In this document: in pieces, positions 22,143 to 31,755 of the stretch
Position numbering within the stretch: the first letter of the stretch is position 1
Layout: every line of letters starts with the position of its first letter
NCBI GenBank assembly: GCA_001599975.1
Contig: BCIO01000003.1
Span: forward strand, 1,482,677-1,546,676
Direction: 5' to 3'
Source: Cystobasidiopsis lactophilus
Lineage: Eukaryota > Basidiomycota > Agaricostilbomycetes > Agaricostilbales > Chionosphaeraceae
Length of the DNA: 64,000 bases
Made by a program: the position numbers and the translations under genes
Notes under the pieces: model-generated
Seen by the model: the letters and a program-made list of their open reading frames with translations, nothing else
Databases searched by the model: none
Told to the model about the DNA's origin: nothing

Positions 22143-23450
22143 CTACCGCCCAGAGCGCCCGGACGAGGAGTACTCCCTCTCCTTCCTATAATCCCGATCC
22201 CGGTCTCTATCCCGCTCCCTCTCGTATCTGTCGTACCTGTCATACTTGTCTGACCGCGAAGGCGACCGGTCCCTCTTGGAGCGCTTCGAAGAGGAGGTCG
22301 AGTCGTACGGCGATGGCGAGCGGCGGCGGGATTTGTGCCTGGAAGACGAGTCTGGGGAGTAGCTGCGCTGGCGGCGGCGGGAAGACTCTTCGGGTGAGCG
22401 GGAACGAGAGCGCCGCCGGGTTGGGGTGGAAGCTGAGGATTTGATGGGTGGCGGTGGCATGATGAGAGCATCGTCCTGTGATGGCACGTCAGATCTTCCA
22501 CCTGCAGCGCCAGGGGTGACCGTGAAGAAGCTCACAGTGGCAGAAGCGGCCGAGCCAGTGATGGCCCTCTTGACCAGCGGGACAAAGTGCATTTCCTCTC
22601 GCCTCTTGATCGCCTGCTCCCTTGCCGAAACTGCCTTCTTGGGTGCCCTCGGGTCCGTGATCTCCTCCAATGGCTTTGCCCCAATTCCCAGCAGGGACGG
22701 CCGAGCTTTAGGGATGTACGCCTCCGTCTTCACGCGCTTCTCTCCTTTGGGGGCCGAGGCGGACATCCCCCGCAGCAAAGCGGCGCCAAACGCTTCGACC
22801 GGTACTCGAGCATAGTCGTCCAGCGTAGCCGAGTCGGGTCGGGAGGCCAAGTCTTCTTTAAAAAGGTCGTTCTCGGTGAGGGTGGATTTTGAGCCGTTCA
22901 TGTTGAAAGTGTCTTCGTCCACCTGGATCGTCTCGATCTCGACCTCCTGCTCCTCTCCATCGCCCTTGGACGTCCTGAGCAACTCCTTGAGCGCCAACTC
23001 GTCCTCCGTCATCCGCTGCGGCGCTGAAGGCGTGGCCGGCCTCGAATCCAAAGTCGCCACTTGGACCTGCTGCGCTAGCTCGGTCGTGGGTGTTACTGTG
23101 CCCGACCTGCTGCTTGAATCTTGCAGCTTGAGGCCGCCAACAACCACGTTGGTGATCCGGTCCGCGTCTGGGTCGTCGACGGTTGTTGTTGGGCGCCGGC
23201 CAGACTCTTGCGTGGGCATGTAGGTGGTCTTCTTCCGTGCCAAAGCCCGCAACCGAGCGGCCTCGTGCTTCCAGTCCTTATTGGGCTGCGACTGGATGAC
23301 CATCTCTTGCTTCTTGGGCCGCTTCAGCGTCGACGAGTCAAAATCGGACAACAGCTGGTCCTTGGGCGCCCGCTCGTCCTCCTCTGAATCCGACCCAAAG
23401 GCGGCAGCAGCGGGCCGGCTGGGCCGTTGGACGACAAATGACATAGCCAT
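22143..23450 (-). CDS. SPP2: Pre-mRNA-splicing factor Spp2-like (G-patch, RS tail)
   Basis: A single-exon gene of 435 residues. It starts MSFVVQRPSRPA, keeps the FGSDSEEDE acidic patch and a DYARVPVEAFGAALLRGM block followed by PSLLGIGAKP; this order is the Spp2/GPKOW G-patch region that activates the DEAH helicase Prp2 in the spliceosome. The canonical GMGW that closes a G-patch is replaced by GMSAS, so either the motif is degenerate or the call needs care. The last 100 residues are a basic arginine/serine/aspartate tail (SRSRSPEESS, then RDRDRDRDY), as in SR-type splicing proteins. No intron is needed, a contrast to almost all neighbours. Confidence 0.75.
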   Translation of the reverse strand: MAMSFVVQRPSRPAAAAFGSDSEEDERAPKDQLLSDFDSSTLKRPKKQEMVIQSQPNKDWKHEAARLRALARKKTTYMPTQESGRRPTTTVDDPDADRITNVVVGGLKLQDSSSRSGTVTPTTELAQQVQVATLDSRPATPSAPQRMTEDELALKELLRTSKGDGEEQEVEIETIQVDEDTFNMNGSKSTLTENDLFKEDLASRPDSATLDDYARVPVEAFGAALLRGMSASAPKGEKRVKTEAYIPKARPSLLGIGAKPLEEITDPRAPKKAVSAREQAIKRREEMHFVPLVKRAITGSAASATVSFFTVTPGAAGGRSDVPSQDDALIMPPPPIKSSASTPTRRRSRSRSPEESSRRRQRSYSPDSSSRHKSRRRSPSPYDSTSSSKRSKRDRSPSRSDKYDRYDRYERERDRDRDRDYRKEREYSSSGRSGR

Positions 23451-23657
23451 CTTTGGTCTCTGGTCAGGCGGCCGGCTCAGGAGAAGAGTGGCGTGTGCAG
23501 GGCCCCTGCCTCCAAAAAATCGCGCTCGAGCCAGTGGTGCTCATCTTGTCATTGACAAGCTCAACTACAAGGAGTCTCGTGGAAGCGTAGTTGCACTCCC
23601 TGCAAGCTCTATCCCCAACTCCCAGGATCTGTCTCGTCAAACTTCCTTTTTGCCACT

Positions 23658-24920
23658 CTATTTGTGACCCCGGGTCGTCGACTTTGGAGCTTGAGGTCTG
23701 CATTCCGAAGGAGTGAGTCTCAAGCGACAGCAGTTTGAATAAGGTGAGACCCACTTCTTGATCTCTGACATGGTGTAGAAGGAGAATCGGAGGTTGGGGC
23801 GCGAAGCCATCGAGATGTCCAAACTCTTCTTGGTGGCGCAGCACAGGAGCCGAAATCGAGAGATATTGGGGAGGAGGTCTGGATGAGCTTCAAAAAGCTT
23901 CACGACCAGGTCGGGCACGAAGTTGCTGGCAGGAGGGTCGCCCATCGCAAGGTTGACGAGCGAGTAAGGGAGCGCCTCGAAGAAGGAGAGCGTGGCCCGT
24001 TCTGATTTCGACCATTTGAACTCTTCCACATACAGCGTGCGCAAGCCCACACAGCAGGTGAGACTGGGGAAGTTGGTCGGTCGCATGGGCTCTTTGTCCT
24101 CTGACCAACCGTCCCATCCTCGGATCGGCCCCTTCAAGCCGAGGGTCTCCAACTGGACGGCGACCTGACCTAAGATTGCGCTTATATCCCACTGAGTGAA
24201 GTTGCTGAGGTGTAGATGGCGCAAGGAGGAGCCGAAGAGGGCGTTCTGATGAGAGTGGTACGCGATTGAAGTGTCGCAAATTGGCAAGCCTTCCAGCCTC
24301 AGAGTCGTTACGGACGGAAGTGGCTCATCGGATTGAGCAATGGCCGGCCCGTCGAAATGAAAGCCGAGGTGCTGGAGTGTCAAGCTGGACAAGCTCGGCA
24401 GCGAGCGCAAGATCTGAAGCAAGAAGGCCGGCGTGCACACCATCTGGGCGGAGCCGCCGCCGAGTACGAGTTCGGTCACAGCGGGCAAGATGAGCGTCTC
24501 CTGTCTCTGCATTGAGTGTTTGGTTTTGGGCCGCCCGATGATAGCCTCAGGCCTCACAATTTTGCGACGAAACTCTGCCAGACAGCCCGCGTCATCTCCC
24601 TTGTCGAACACAATTTTTCGTAAATTCGGGCACTTCGAAGCAATTCTGAGAGGTCCTTCGACGTCTTGGGCGAATGACAAGGCCAAAATGAGGTCGCTGG
24701 GTCTCCAGCCGCTTGCCGTGTCCAAAGTCTTGAGAAGTCGCTCGCAGCGAGCTGCATCCTTGCTGCGATCGCCACGGTTGAGATCCACACAGCAGTACAG
24801 ATTTCGTCTGCAGGCGGGAACAAGGGCCCAGGAGCCCAGGAAGCCATCCAAGGTCGCCTTGTCGTCAACGAGCGCGATGATCCATTCAAGGATTTCCACA
24901 GGGAGATTGGCAGCTGGCAT
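23658..24920 (-). CDS. F-box/LRR-like protein
   Basis: An intronless frame of 420 residues. The first 35 residues (MPAANLPVEILEWIIALVDD) resemble an F-box lead (LP-E-L--I---), followed by leucine-rich segments of irregular spacing such as LPAVTELVLGGG, LPSLSSLTLQHLGFHF, VTTLRLEGLPICD and LRHLHLSNFTQWD. Basidiomycetes carry large, divergent families of this type. If the F-box is real it would link a substrate to an SCF ubiquitin ligase; no substrate can be proposed. Codon use and GC content resemble the neighbours. Shares orientation with SPP2 (208 bp apart). Confidence 0.7.
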   Translation of the reverse strand: MPAANLPVEILEWIIALVDDKATLDGFLGSWALVPACRRNLYCCVDLNRGDRSKDAARCERLLKTLDTASGWRPSDLILALSFAQDVEGPLRIASKCPNLRKIVFDKGDDAGCLAEFRRKIVRPEAIIGRPKTKHSMQRQETLILPAVTELVLGGGSAQMVCTPAFLLQILRSLPSLSSLTLQHLGFHFDGPAIAQSDEPLPSVTTLRLEGLPICDTSIAYHSHQNALFGSSLRHLHLSNFTQWDISAILGQVAVQLETLGLKGPIRGWDGWSEDKEPMRPTNFPSLTCCVGLRTLYVEEFKWSKSERATLSFFEALPYSLVNLAMGDPPASNFVPDLVVKLFEAHPDLLPNISRFRLLCCATKKSLDISMASRPNLRFSFYTMSEIKKWVSPYSNCCRLRLTPSECRPQAPKSTTRGHK

Positions 24921-25699
24921 TCTCTTCTGGCTCTTCTCAGCTGCTGCACGCTACGAGGCGGTGGACCGGCGCCGGTCTCTGTCTGCCGCTAGTGGCCGCA
25001 CTGGTGTGAGAGCTTGCTCCGGGAGTCCGGGACTGTTGCCTTTGGGCCGTCTCTCTCGAGCCTCATGACTGCTGGTACAGCGTGCATCAAAAGTGTGCTG
25101 GTGGAATGTCATTGTCTGTTGCGTTGGTCAAACCACCCAAACGAGACCTTGCTTGCTCGCCAAGTTGAATGGATTCAACGTTTGCCACCATCCTGTCTTC
25201 ATTTCGCTTTGCTTTCCATTTGTTCTGTGTTACTTTACCGTTGCTCTGAATGCTTTGCGAACGAAGCAAAGACCTCAAACTTCCAGGTCGAGCGGACCGG
25301 GGACCCTGTGTAAGCACCGGCCCCAATCCATGGGCAGCTGACCTCGAGTGTCTTCTTAATTGCTTGGTAGACGCATGCTGCCTCACATGCCTCTTGGCAA
25401 CTTGCAAGGTGGAGATAAGCTTAGTAGCTATTGCAAAATTCAAGCTCTCTCCCACCGCGCGTACGTCGCGTGGCCAGCAGGAGCCCTGAGCCAGAACCTG
25501 GGGCTATAATGACGGTGCGGCGCGCCGCTCGTTTTTTAAAACTGGTGCTTAGGCTTGGCAAACAGGTGATAGAAGGCGCATTCTGCAGGACGGCCGGCCG
25601 TCTTGCACATGCTACGAGATTTTCGTCATTTTTTTGGACTTTTCAGCCTGGTCGGGTGTGCCCCCTCCTTCCTTGCCGCTCTTGCTTCAACTGTCAAGT
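24921..25699. promoter_or_regulatory. Divergent promoter with two GC-rich perfect palindromes
   Basis: A 779-bp region between the F-box gene and the peptide transporter. It holds GCGGCGCGCCGC at 25517-25528 and GACGGCCGGCCGTC at 25589-25602, both perfect palindromes with CGG/CCG ends, about 60 bp apart and 98-183 bp ahead of the transporter ATG. A CTATAAT lies at 25504-25510. CGG...CCG inverted pairs are typical of Zn2Cys6 regulator sites, which fits nutrient control of a transporter, but this is inference. Confidence 0.45.
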
Positions 25700-28422
25700 A
25701 TGGCTGCTGTCGAGGACAAAAAAGCAAATGGCGTACACCTCGTCGTCAAGGATTCGGCGGGCAAAGAGCTTCCCTCAGTTGAGCCGCGTCGATTGAAACC
25801 TCGGCGATCATGAGCGCTGATCTTTCGCAATCTTGATAATTTGCAGGAGGCCCACGTCGCGGTGGCCGACAAGGGAGAGCACCTTCCTGATGAGCTCTTG
25901 CGGTCAAAGATGACCGCCAAAGATTTCGTTACTGGTGTCCCCAAGGACCATCTGAACATCGAACTTCCTACGGAGGAAGAACGCCAGACTTTGCGCCGTA
26001 TCCCGGACCACATTGTGCTCAGCGTGTTCATTGTCGGATTTTTGGAGCTCATCGAGCGCTTTTCGTACTACGGCTGCACCGCTGTGTGGACCAACTTCAT
26101 TCAGCAGCCTTTGCCACCTGGCTCTCGAACCGGAGCTGGGCATGGAGGGCAGTCGGGCGCTTTGGGACGAGGCCAAAGATCTTCATTCGGCGTCCGTCTC
26201 CTTTCTCGAAGTCCTGAAAGACCTGGATCTAAATCTTTTGAACGGCTCAGCTGACCACGTTCAATTCTTTCTGGATTTTCGTCACGCCTCTCTTCGGTGG
26301 CTACGTTGCCGATGCCATCCTCGGTCGCTTCAAGGTCCTCGCATGGGCTATTGCTTTCGCCTTGGCGGGCCATTTGCTCTTTGTTGGCTCCTCCGTGCCT
26401 GTGCGTTCTTGATTCCTTCCTCCCGTTCCCTCGAGTCTGCACCGACACTGGTGAATAGAGCATGATAACTAAGCCATCGGGAGCCGTTGCAATGCTGGCG
26501 GTCGGCATGGTGAGCTCGCACCTGAAATTTTTACAGCCTCGGCTCACATCCAGCAGGTCATCTCTGGCATTGGCACCGGCGCATGGAAGGCCAACATTGC
26601 CCCCATGATTGCGGAGCAAACAAATTGTTCGACGCAGCGCATCCGTGTCCTCAAGTCGGGCGAGCGCGTCATCGTCGACCCCACTTTGACTGTGCAGCGC
26701 GTGATGATGGGCTTCTACTTTCTGTGCGTTGACTTTCACCAGCTTTGACACTAGCTGAGGTCGAGACGCAGGATCAATTGCGGTGCCCTCGCAGGCCAGG
26801 TGAGTTGTGATTCGCCACTAGCACCGTTTCGCGCCTCATCGTCCGTAGCTCGGCATGGTCTATGCTGAACGTAACGTTGGCTTCTGGCTGTCTTTTACAT
26901 TACCCACAGGTGAGTTTGAAGCTAACAGAAACGTCCAAAGTTGCTTGACACAGTTGCCAGTTCTTCTCGCCATCTCACCCCTCATTCTCTTCGGCGCCCG
27001 CAAGATCTATGTCGTCCGCCCGCCTGCTGGATCTGTTCTTCTCAACGCAATGCGGACCTTGTCGCTGGCCATGAAAGGCCGCTTTAGCGTCAACCCGATT
27101 CGCACTTGGCACAACCTGCGGGCCGCCGACTTTTGGGAGCGCGTCAAGCCCAGCAACATCGCACTTGAGGAAAGACCGAGCTGGATGACCTTTGACGATA
27201 CTTGGGTCGATGAACTCCGCCGTGGCTTCCAAGCGTGCACCGTCTTCACTCTCATCCCGCTCTGGTGGCTCTGCTACAACCAAATCAACAACAACCTGAC
27301 CTCTCAAGCTGCTACCATGTCAACACACGGGGTTTGTATCCTTTTCAAGGCACATTGAAACGTCAAATCTCACACCAGTGCGCAGGTGCCCAACGACGTG
27401 CTCCAGAACCTCGATCCGTTCGCCCTACTGATTTCCATTCCCTTGTTCGGTTCGTCCTGTTTTCACAGACATTCTATCTAGTGAAACAAGTGCCAACGTT
27501 TACTGGCAGACTTTTTCATCTACCCCTTTCTCAGAAAGCGCGGAATTCGCTTTACTCCTCTGAGGCGAATGTGCTTTGGCTTCTTCGTCTCTTCTGCTGC
27601 CATGATTTGGGCTGCTGTGACCCAATACTACGTGTACAAGACGGTGCGTAGCTGTCCATGTCACTTTCGAGGCGCTTTCTCACCCATCGGATCAGAGCCC
27701 CTGTGGTTGTAAGTCCTTTGTATCGATGTGAAGTCACCTAGTTGAGCTTCTCTGTAGCATCTGCTGGAGAATGCGACGAGCCGTCGCCGTTGAACGTTTG
27801 GATCACTGTAAGTCCCGCCTTCATCGGATTTTCGCCCCTTTTGACTCCTTGATGCTTAAGGCTGGCGCTTGGGTGCTCGTTGCTTGGAGTGAGATCTTTG
27901 TCAACGTGACTGGATACGAGGGAGTCGTTTTATTTTGATCAAAATTGAGAGAAAACTGATTTGGGATGGATAAGCAGATATGCGTGAGGCTCCAGTACAC
28001 TGTAAGACTTGTGACGCTCATCACCTCATTTTGCAGCTTCACCCATGCACCAGCAAACATGCGAGGTTTGGTCCAAGCTGTGTATCTGTTCACGAACGCC
28101 ATCGCCTCAGCCATCGGCGAAGCATTCGTCTCTCTGTCGTCTGATCCTCTGCTCATTTGGAATTGCAAGTCCCTCTATCTCTACATTGCTGCAGAGCTCA
28201 TTACTTATTCATACAGACGGCGTCATCGCGGTGTTATCCTTCGTCGGTGGTATCCTGTTCTGGTTTATGTTTGGCCACCTTGATCGTGAAGAAGAGCGCC
28301 TCGAACGGATCGGCGAAGGCCAGTATTCGAGTGGCAAAGAGGCGACCGCCATTGCCCAGACAAATGGCCACCACCCCCAGAACGGAGTCACCTCTGGCGA
28401 GAAGAACGGCAATCTTGCTTAA
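25700..28422 (+). CDS. PTR2: Proton-coupled oligopeptide transporter (PTR2/POT family)
   Basis: Imports di- and tripeptides. Sixteen exons were inferred: 25700-25777, 25847-26191, 26251-26400, 26474-26509, 26557-26723, 26772-26799, 26849-26909, 26961-27331, 27386-27449, 27510-27643, 27696-27708, 27758-27807, 27861-27919, 27978-27983, 28037-28164, 28217-28422, giving 631 residues. Family marks: ELIERFSYYG (the E-x-x-E-R proton motif), WIFVTPLFGGYVAD, GIGTGAWKANIAPMIAEQ, YNQINNNLTSQAATM, PANMRGLVQAVYLFTNA and GILFWFMFG. The first intron boundary is not certain. The donor at 27920 reads GGGAGT instead of GTGAGT, and the intron at 28165 starts GCAAGT. If the GG donor is real the product would be broken or rescued by another site; sequencing error is also possible. 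Confidence 0.88.
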
Positions 28423-28628
28423 TTACCACGGTCTTTGCTTGTAATTAATCAGTTCTCCCCCGGTGATTCCCGGCCGACAATGATGTCTATATCAATCCTT
28501 GACGGATGTCGGCCTCTGCTTGAGCTAGGGATCGTCCGCCTGGCTAAACGAAGAGAACTCAATGCCGACGATAATCATGGCTTGTTGCCGGTTTTGCTTG
28601 CTTTCGCCCCCTCCTCTTGCGATCCAAA

Positions 28629-29771
28629 ATGAAACTCGGAATTGAAGGCAAAGTCGCCCTTGTGTCTGGGGGAAGCCAAGGCGTTGGACGCTCCATCGCC
28701 AAAGCTTTGATCGAAGAGGGATGCCGCGTCCTCATTGTTTCGCGCACCGAATCGAAGCTTCAACTTGCTGTCAAGGAGCTGTCTGCGGACGGTGGAAGTG
28801 TTGCCTGCTTCGCAGCGGACATGTCCAAGCCAGAGGGAATTTCCTCTGCCGTCGTCGAATGCCGTAGGGTGTTCGGCGACCCTCTCATCGTGGTTTCCAA
28901 CATCAAGTCCCAGCATGCGACATTTACGTTCGACTCCTCTACGGCTCAAGATTTCGAGATCGGCGCTCAAGAGTGGCTCATGAGCGTCGTCCACCTCGTC
29001 AAAGCTACGATCGAGCCCATGAAGCAGGCGCGCTGGGGAAGATTCGTCAATCTCGGTGTGTCCTCTACATCTTTGCTGCACAGACAATATCTGACTACAT
29101 GTAGGCACTGGTGAGGTGAATTTTCTACCTATTGGGAGTTGTTCCTGAGAAAGCCTCTCAGTGGCTACCAAGGAACCCCACAGGCGAGCTTCATTCGTTG
29201 AGCCACGTCACAGCAATACTCATACATCCATTAGGTGGCTTCACTTGGTCCTGGGGAACACGTTTCGCACGGCCGCCGTGGCGCTCTACAAGAGTCTCTC
29301 CAACGAGTATGCACACCTTGGAATAACTTTCAATAGCATAGCTCTGGGTAAGCTTTGCCCTGGATACTACACTGTAGAGCTAATCGAGGGGCTTTTAGGC
29401 TTGATCGATACGGGCGCTGGAGAGGGAACTATCGCTTGGGCAAAATCTAAAGGTGAGCTCCGCAAGCCTGTCTCACGAAAACTAAGCCCTTTTTTGTTCA
29501 GGCTTCGAGCTCAACGAGACATGGCCGACTCCATCAGCCAAGCGAGCCGGCACTCCGGAAGAGGTGAGGCTGTCGCGTTATTCAGCATGCCGCTCCAAGC
29601 TGATGGGACAATCTAGGTGGCCGCCCAGGTAGCTTTGCTTTGCTCTGAGTTGGGAGGTTACACAACGGGACAGGTGGGTTCTATCTTCAACAGTGCTAGG
29701 CGCATTTTGATTGAAGCTGTCTTCCTCAGAACATCGCTGTTGAAGGTGGATGGTTGAAAGGATTTGCTTGA
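28629..29771 (+). CDS. Short-chain dehydrogenase/reductase
   Basis: NAD(P)-dependent oxidoreductase of the classical SDR fold, similar to 3-oxoacyl-ACP-reductase-like enzymes. Exons 28629-29055, 29105-29110, 29184-29196, 29235-29452, 29502-29563, 29617-29673 and 29730-29771 give 274 residues, right for the family. SGGSQGVGRSIAKAL is the glycine-rich cofactor loop; the middle has RWGRFVNLGTG, and EGGWLKG closes the chain as IDGGxxxx does in relatives. The catalytic Tyr-x-x-x-Lys is not seen as such: the equivalent helix reads NTFRTAAVALYKSLSNEY, so the usual YxxxK seems replaced; activity is unsure. The 6-nt second exon and the 38-nt intron at 29197-29234 are needed to hold the frame between the two conserved halves. 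Confidence 0.82.
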
Positions 29772-29985
29772 CGGCTTCACTGCGGGATCTCCCCACCTTC
29801 CTTGTCATCTTCAGGCTGCCTAGGCATCGTAGACGCGTACTTCGATTTGCCACCGTCCCAATTTGCCAGGTCACGTTTTCCCAACGCGAGCTCGAGCCTC
29901 ACGAAGAAACTCTCCAGTCAACGACGAACGGGAAGGCAAAGTTGCACGATGCTCTGCCGGCACCACTGCAGATAAACACTCTGAG

Positions 29986-31574
29986 ATGATTTCGCGGCGG
30001 GCCCTCACAATTGTGGCCGTTTTCGCTGGGCTGCTCTTCATCTTCACGCTCACGCCCCACGATGCTCGCCAAAACGTGTCAAAGGCGGCGTTCGACTCTG
30101 CCACGAACGCCTTTCATCAGGTCTGGGCTCCCACTAAGCAGTGGTGGGATGAAGAGGAAGAGCCGCACAAGGTCGCCGAGAACAACCACCTCGCAATCGT
30201 CCCTTCGCAGGCTCCCGCCGAGCCTCCGCCGGTGCTGAAGGAGCAACACGACCCCGTCGCCGAAGAATGGAGGGCTCACTTGGACAAGGAGCACGCGCCA
30301 TTCTTGGGTTCAACGAATCATTCTCAGACCCTGGGCTTTTCGCACATCTATGTCCTCACGCGGCCAGAGCATGTCACCCGGAAGCTGCGGATGCAAGAGC
30401 TAGCAAAGGCCCTGGGCGTTACGTTCACTTTCGTCGACCAGATCTCGCCCGAGGACGCCAAGGTGGTGTGGATTGGGGAGCGCGTGGCAGAGGTGCGCAA
30501 AGCGAAGGTGGAGGTTTTGGCGCGGGAGACGAAGAAGAAGGCGAGCGCTATTGGAGGTCTGCAAGTGGGCTCCATCTGGCTGCACCCGTCCAAGCGGTGG
30601 CCAAAGTTCGACCTGCCCTACTTCCTCAAGTCGAGCGGCTTCCACTGGAAGCACATCCAGCAAAAGCCGCGCTTTGGCTGGGTCCACTTCCCCGACTTGG
30701 ATGACGACCGGTTCGACGGGCTGGACTGGCTCACGTTCCTCGACTACCCAGGCAGCGTGCTGGACCCGGACGACTCGACCTTCAACGCCGACGAGCTGCG
30801 CGACCCGGTCGAGAAGGACAGCAGCTATCAAGTGACGGCCGAGACCATCGGGCAGTGGTACGATCACGTCGATCTATGGCAGCGGATGGAGCTAAGCAAG
30901 GACCAAACGGCGCTGGTCATGTATGACGACGCGGACGTCGAGTTCGACTTGGAGCGATTCTGGCCCAACGTCGAGCGCTTCCTACCCACCGCCAATACAC
31001 CTAATTTTACCGACTGGCATATGGTCGCTCTAGGGCACCAGAGCAAACTGGAACAGTCTCGTTCGTGTCCTTGCGGTCTCGAGGCCTTGCCACTGCTGAC
31101 ATTTGGAGGACAGACCCCGCCTACCTACACCCCCTCCTACACAGTGCAACAGAGCTAACTGGCCTGCATGCGTACGTCATCTCCAAAGCCGGTTACACGA
31201 CGCTGCTGGAAACGATGTATGACCCTTGGCTGGCCTTCCAAACCCGCCTCGATGTGGCGTTAGCCACCTTCGCGCGGTCCGTGTTCGCGGGCGACAACTC
31301 GGTCTACACCACCTCACTTAACGCCTTTTCGGTCGACCCGCCGGTCATTGGCCAGCTCGAACCCAAGCTGGCGGATTGGTCGGCGGACGAAATCTTTGAC
31401 GACACGCACATGGTCGTGTCGACCGATGTGATGCTATCGGACTCGACGATGGAGCGGATATGGAGGTCGCACGGTCTCACGGTCGAGGAGCGGACGGCCC
31501 AGTTGAGCGGCCAACCTCGCAAGTCCGAGTACAGGCTCAAGCTGCCCGTACCAAAGCCCCAGCGGGGCTCTTAG
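29986..31574 (+). CDS. Type II membrane glycosyltransferase, GT25-like
   Basis: Exons 29986-31055 and 31109-31574 give 511 residues. A single N-terminal hydrophobic helix (about residues 7-24, after MISRRA) followed by a Pro/Glu stem points to a Golgi type II protein. The lumenal part begins IYVLTRPEHVTRKLRMQEL and FTFVDQI, carries ALVMYDDADVEFDLERFW in place of the GT25 EDD(V) motif, and later LHAYVISKAGYTTLLE, which matches the H-AYV-S--G---LL region of that family. The donor and acceptor are unknown. The intron at 31056-31108 is set by the frame of TDPAYLHPLLH. Similarity is partial, so another DxD-type family remains possible. Confidence 0.72.
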
Positions 31575-31755
31575 ACACTACTGTAATCTGCATGCATACG
31601 CACTACGAATTTGACTTTGGGGCCCAGCTGTGGCAAAACTTATCACACGGCGGATCGCCGACCGACATCTCTTGCTCCGACAGTCGTCGAGGCTTCCACC
31701 TCGACCCGACTCGACCCCTTTGCCGAAGCCCTTTGAAGCAAACAACTGCCCCACG

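Noticed and set aside
29111-29183. Reading the SDR straight through the segment after the microexon
   Set aside because: It meets a stop codon and loses the alignment, so it is an intron.
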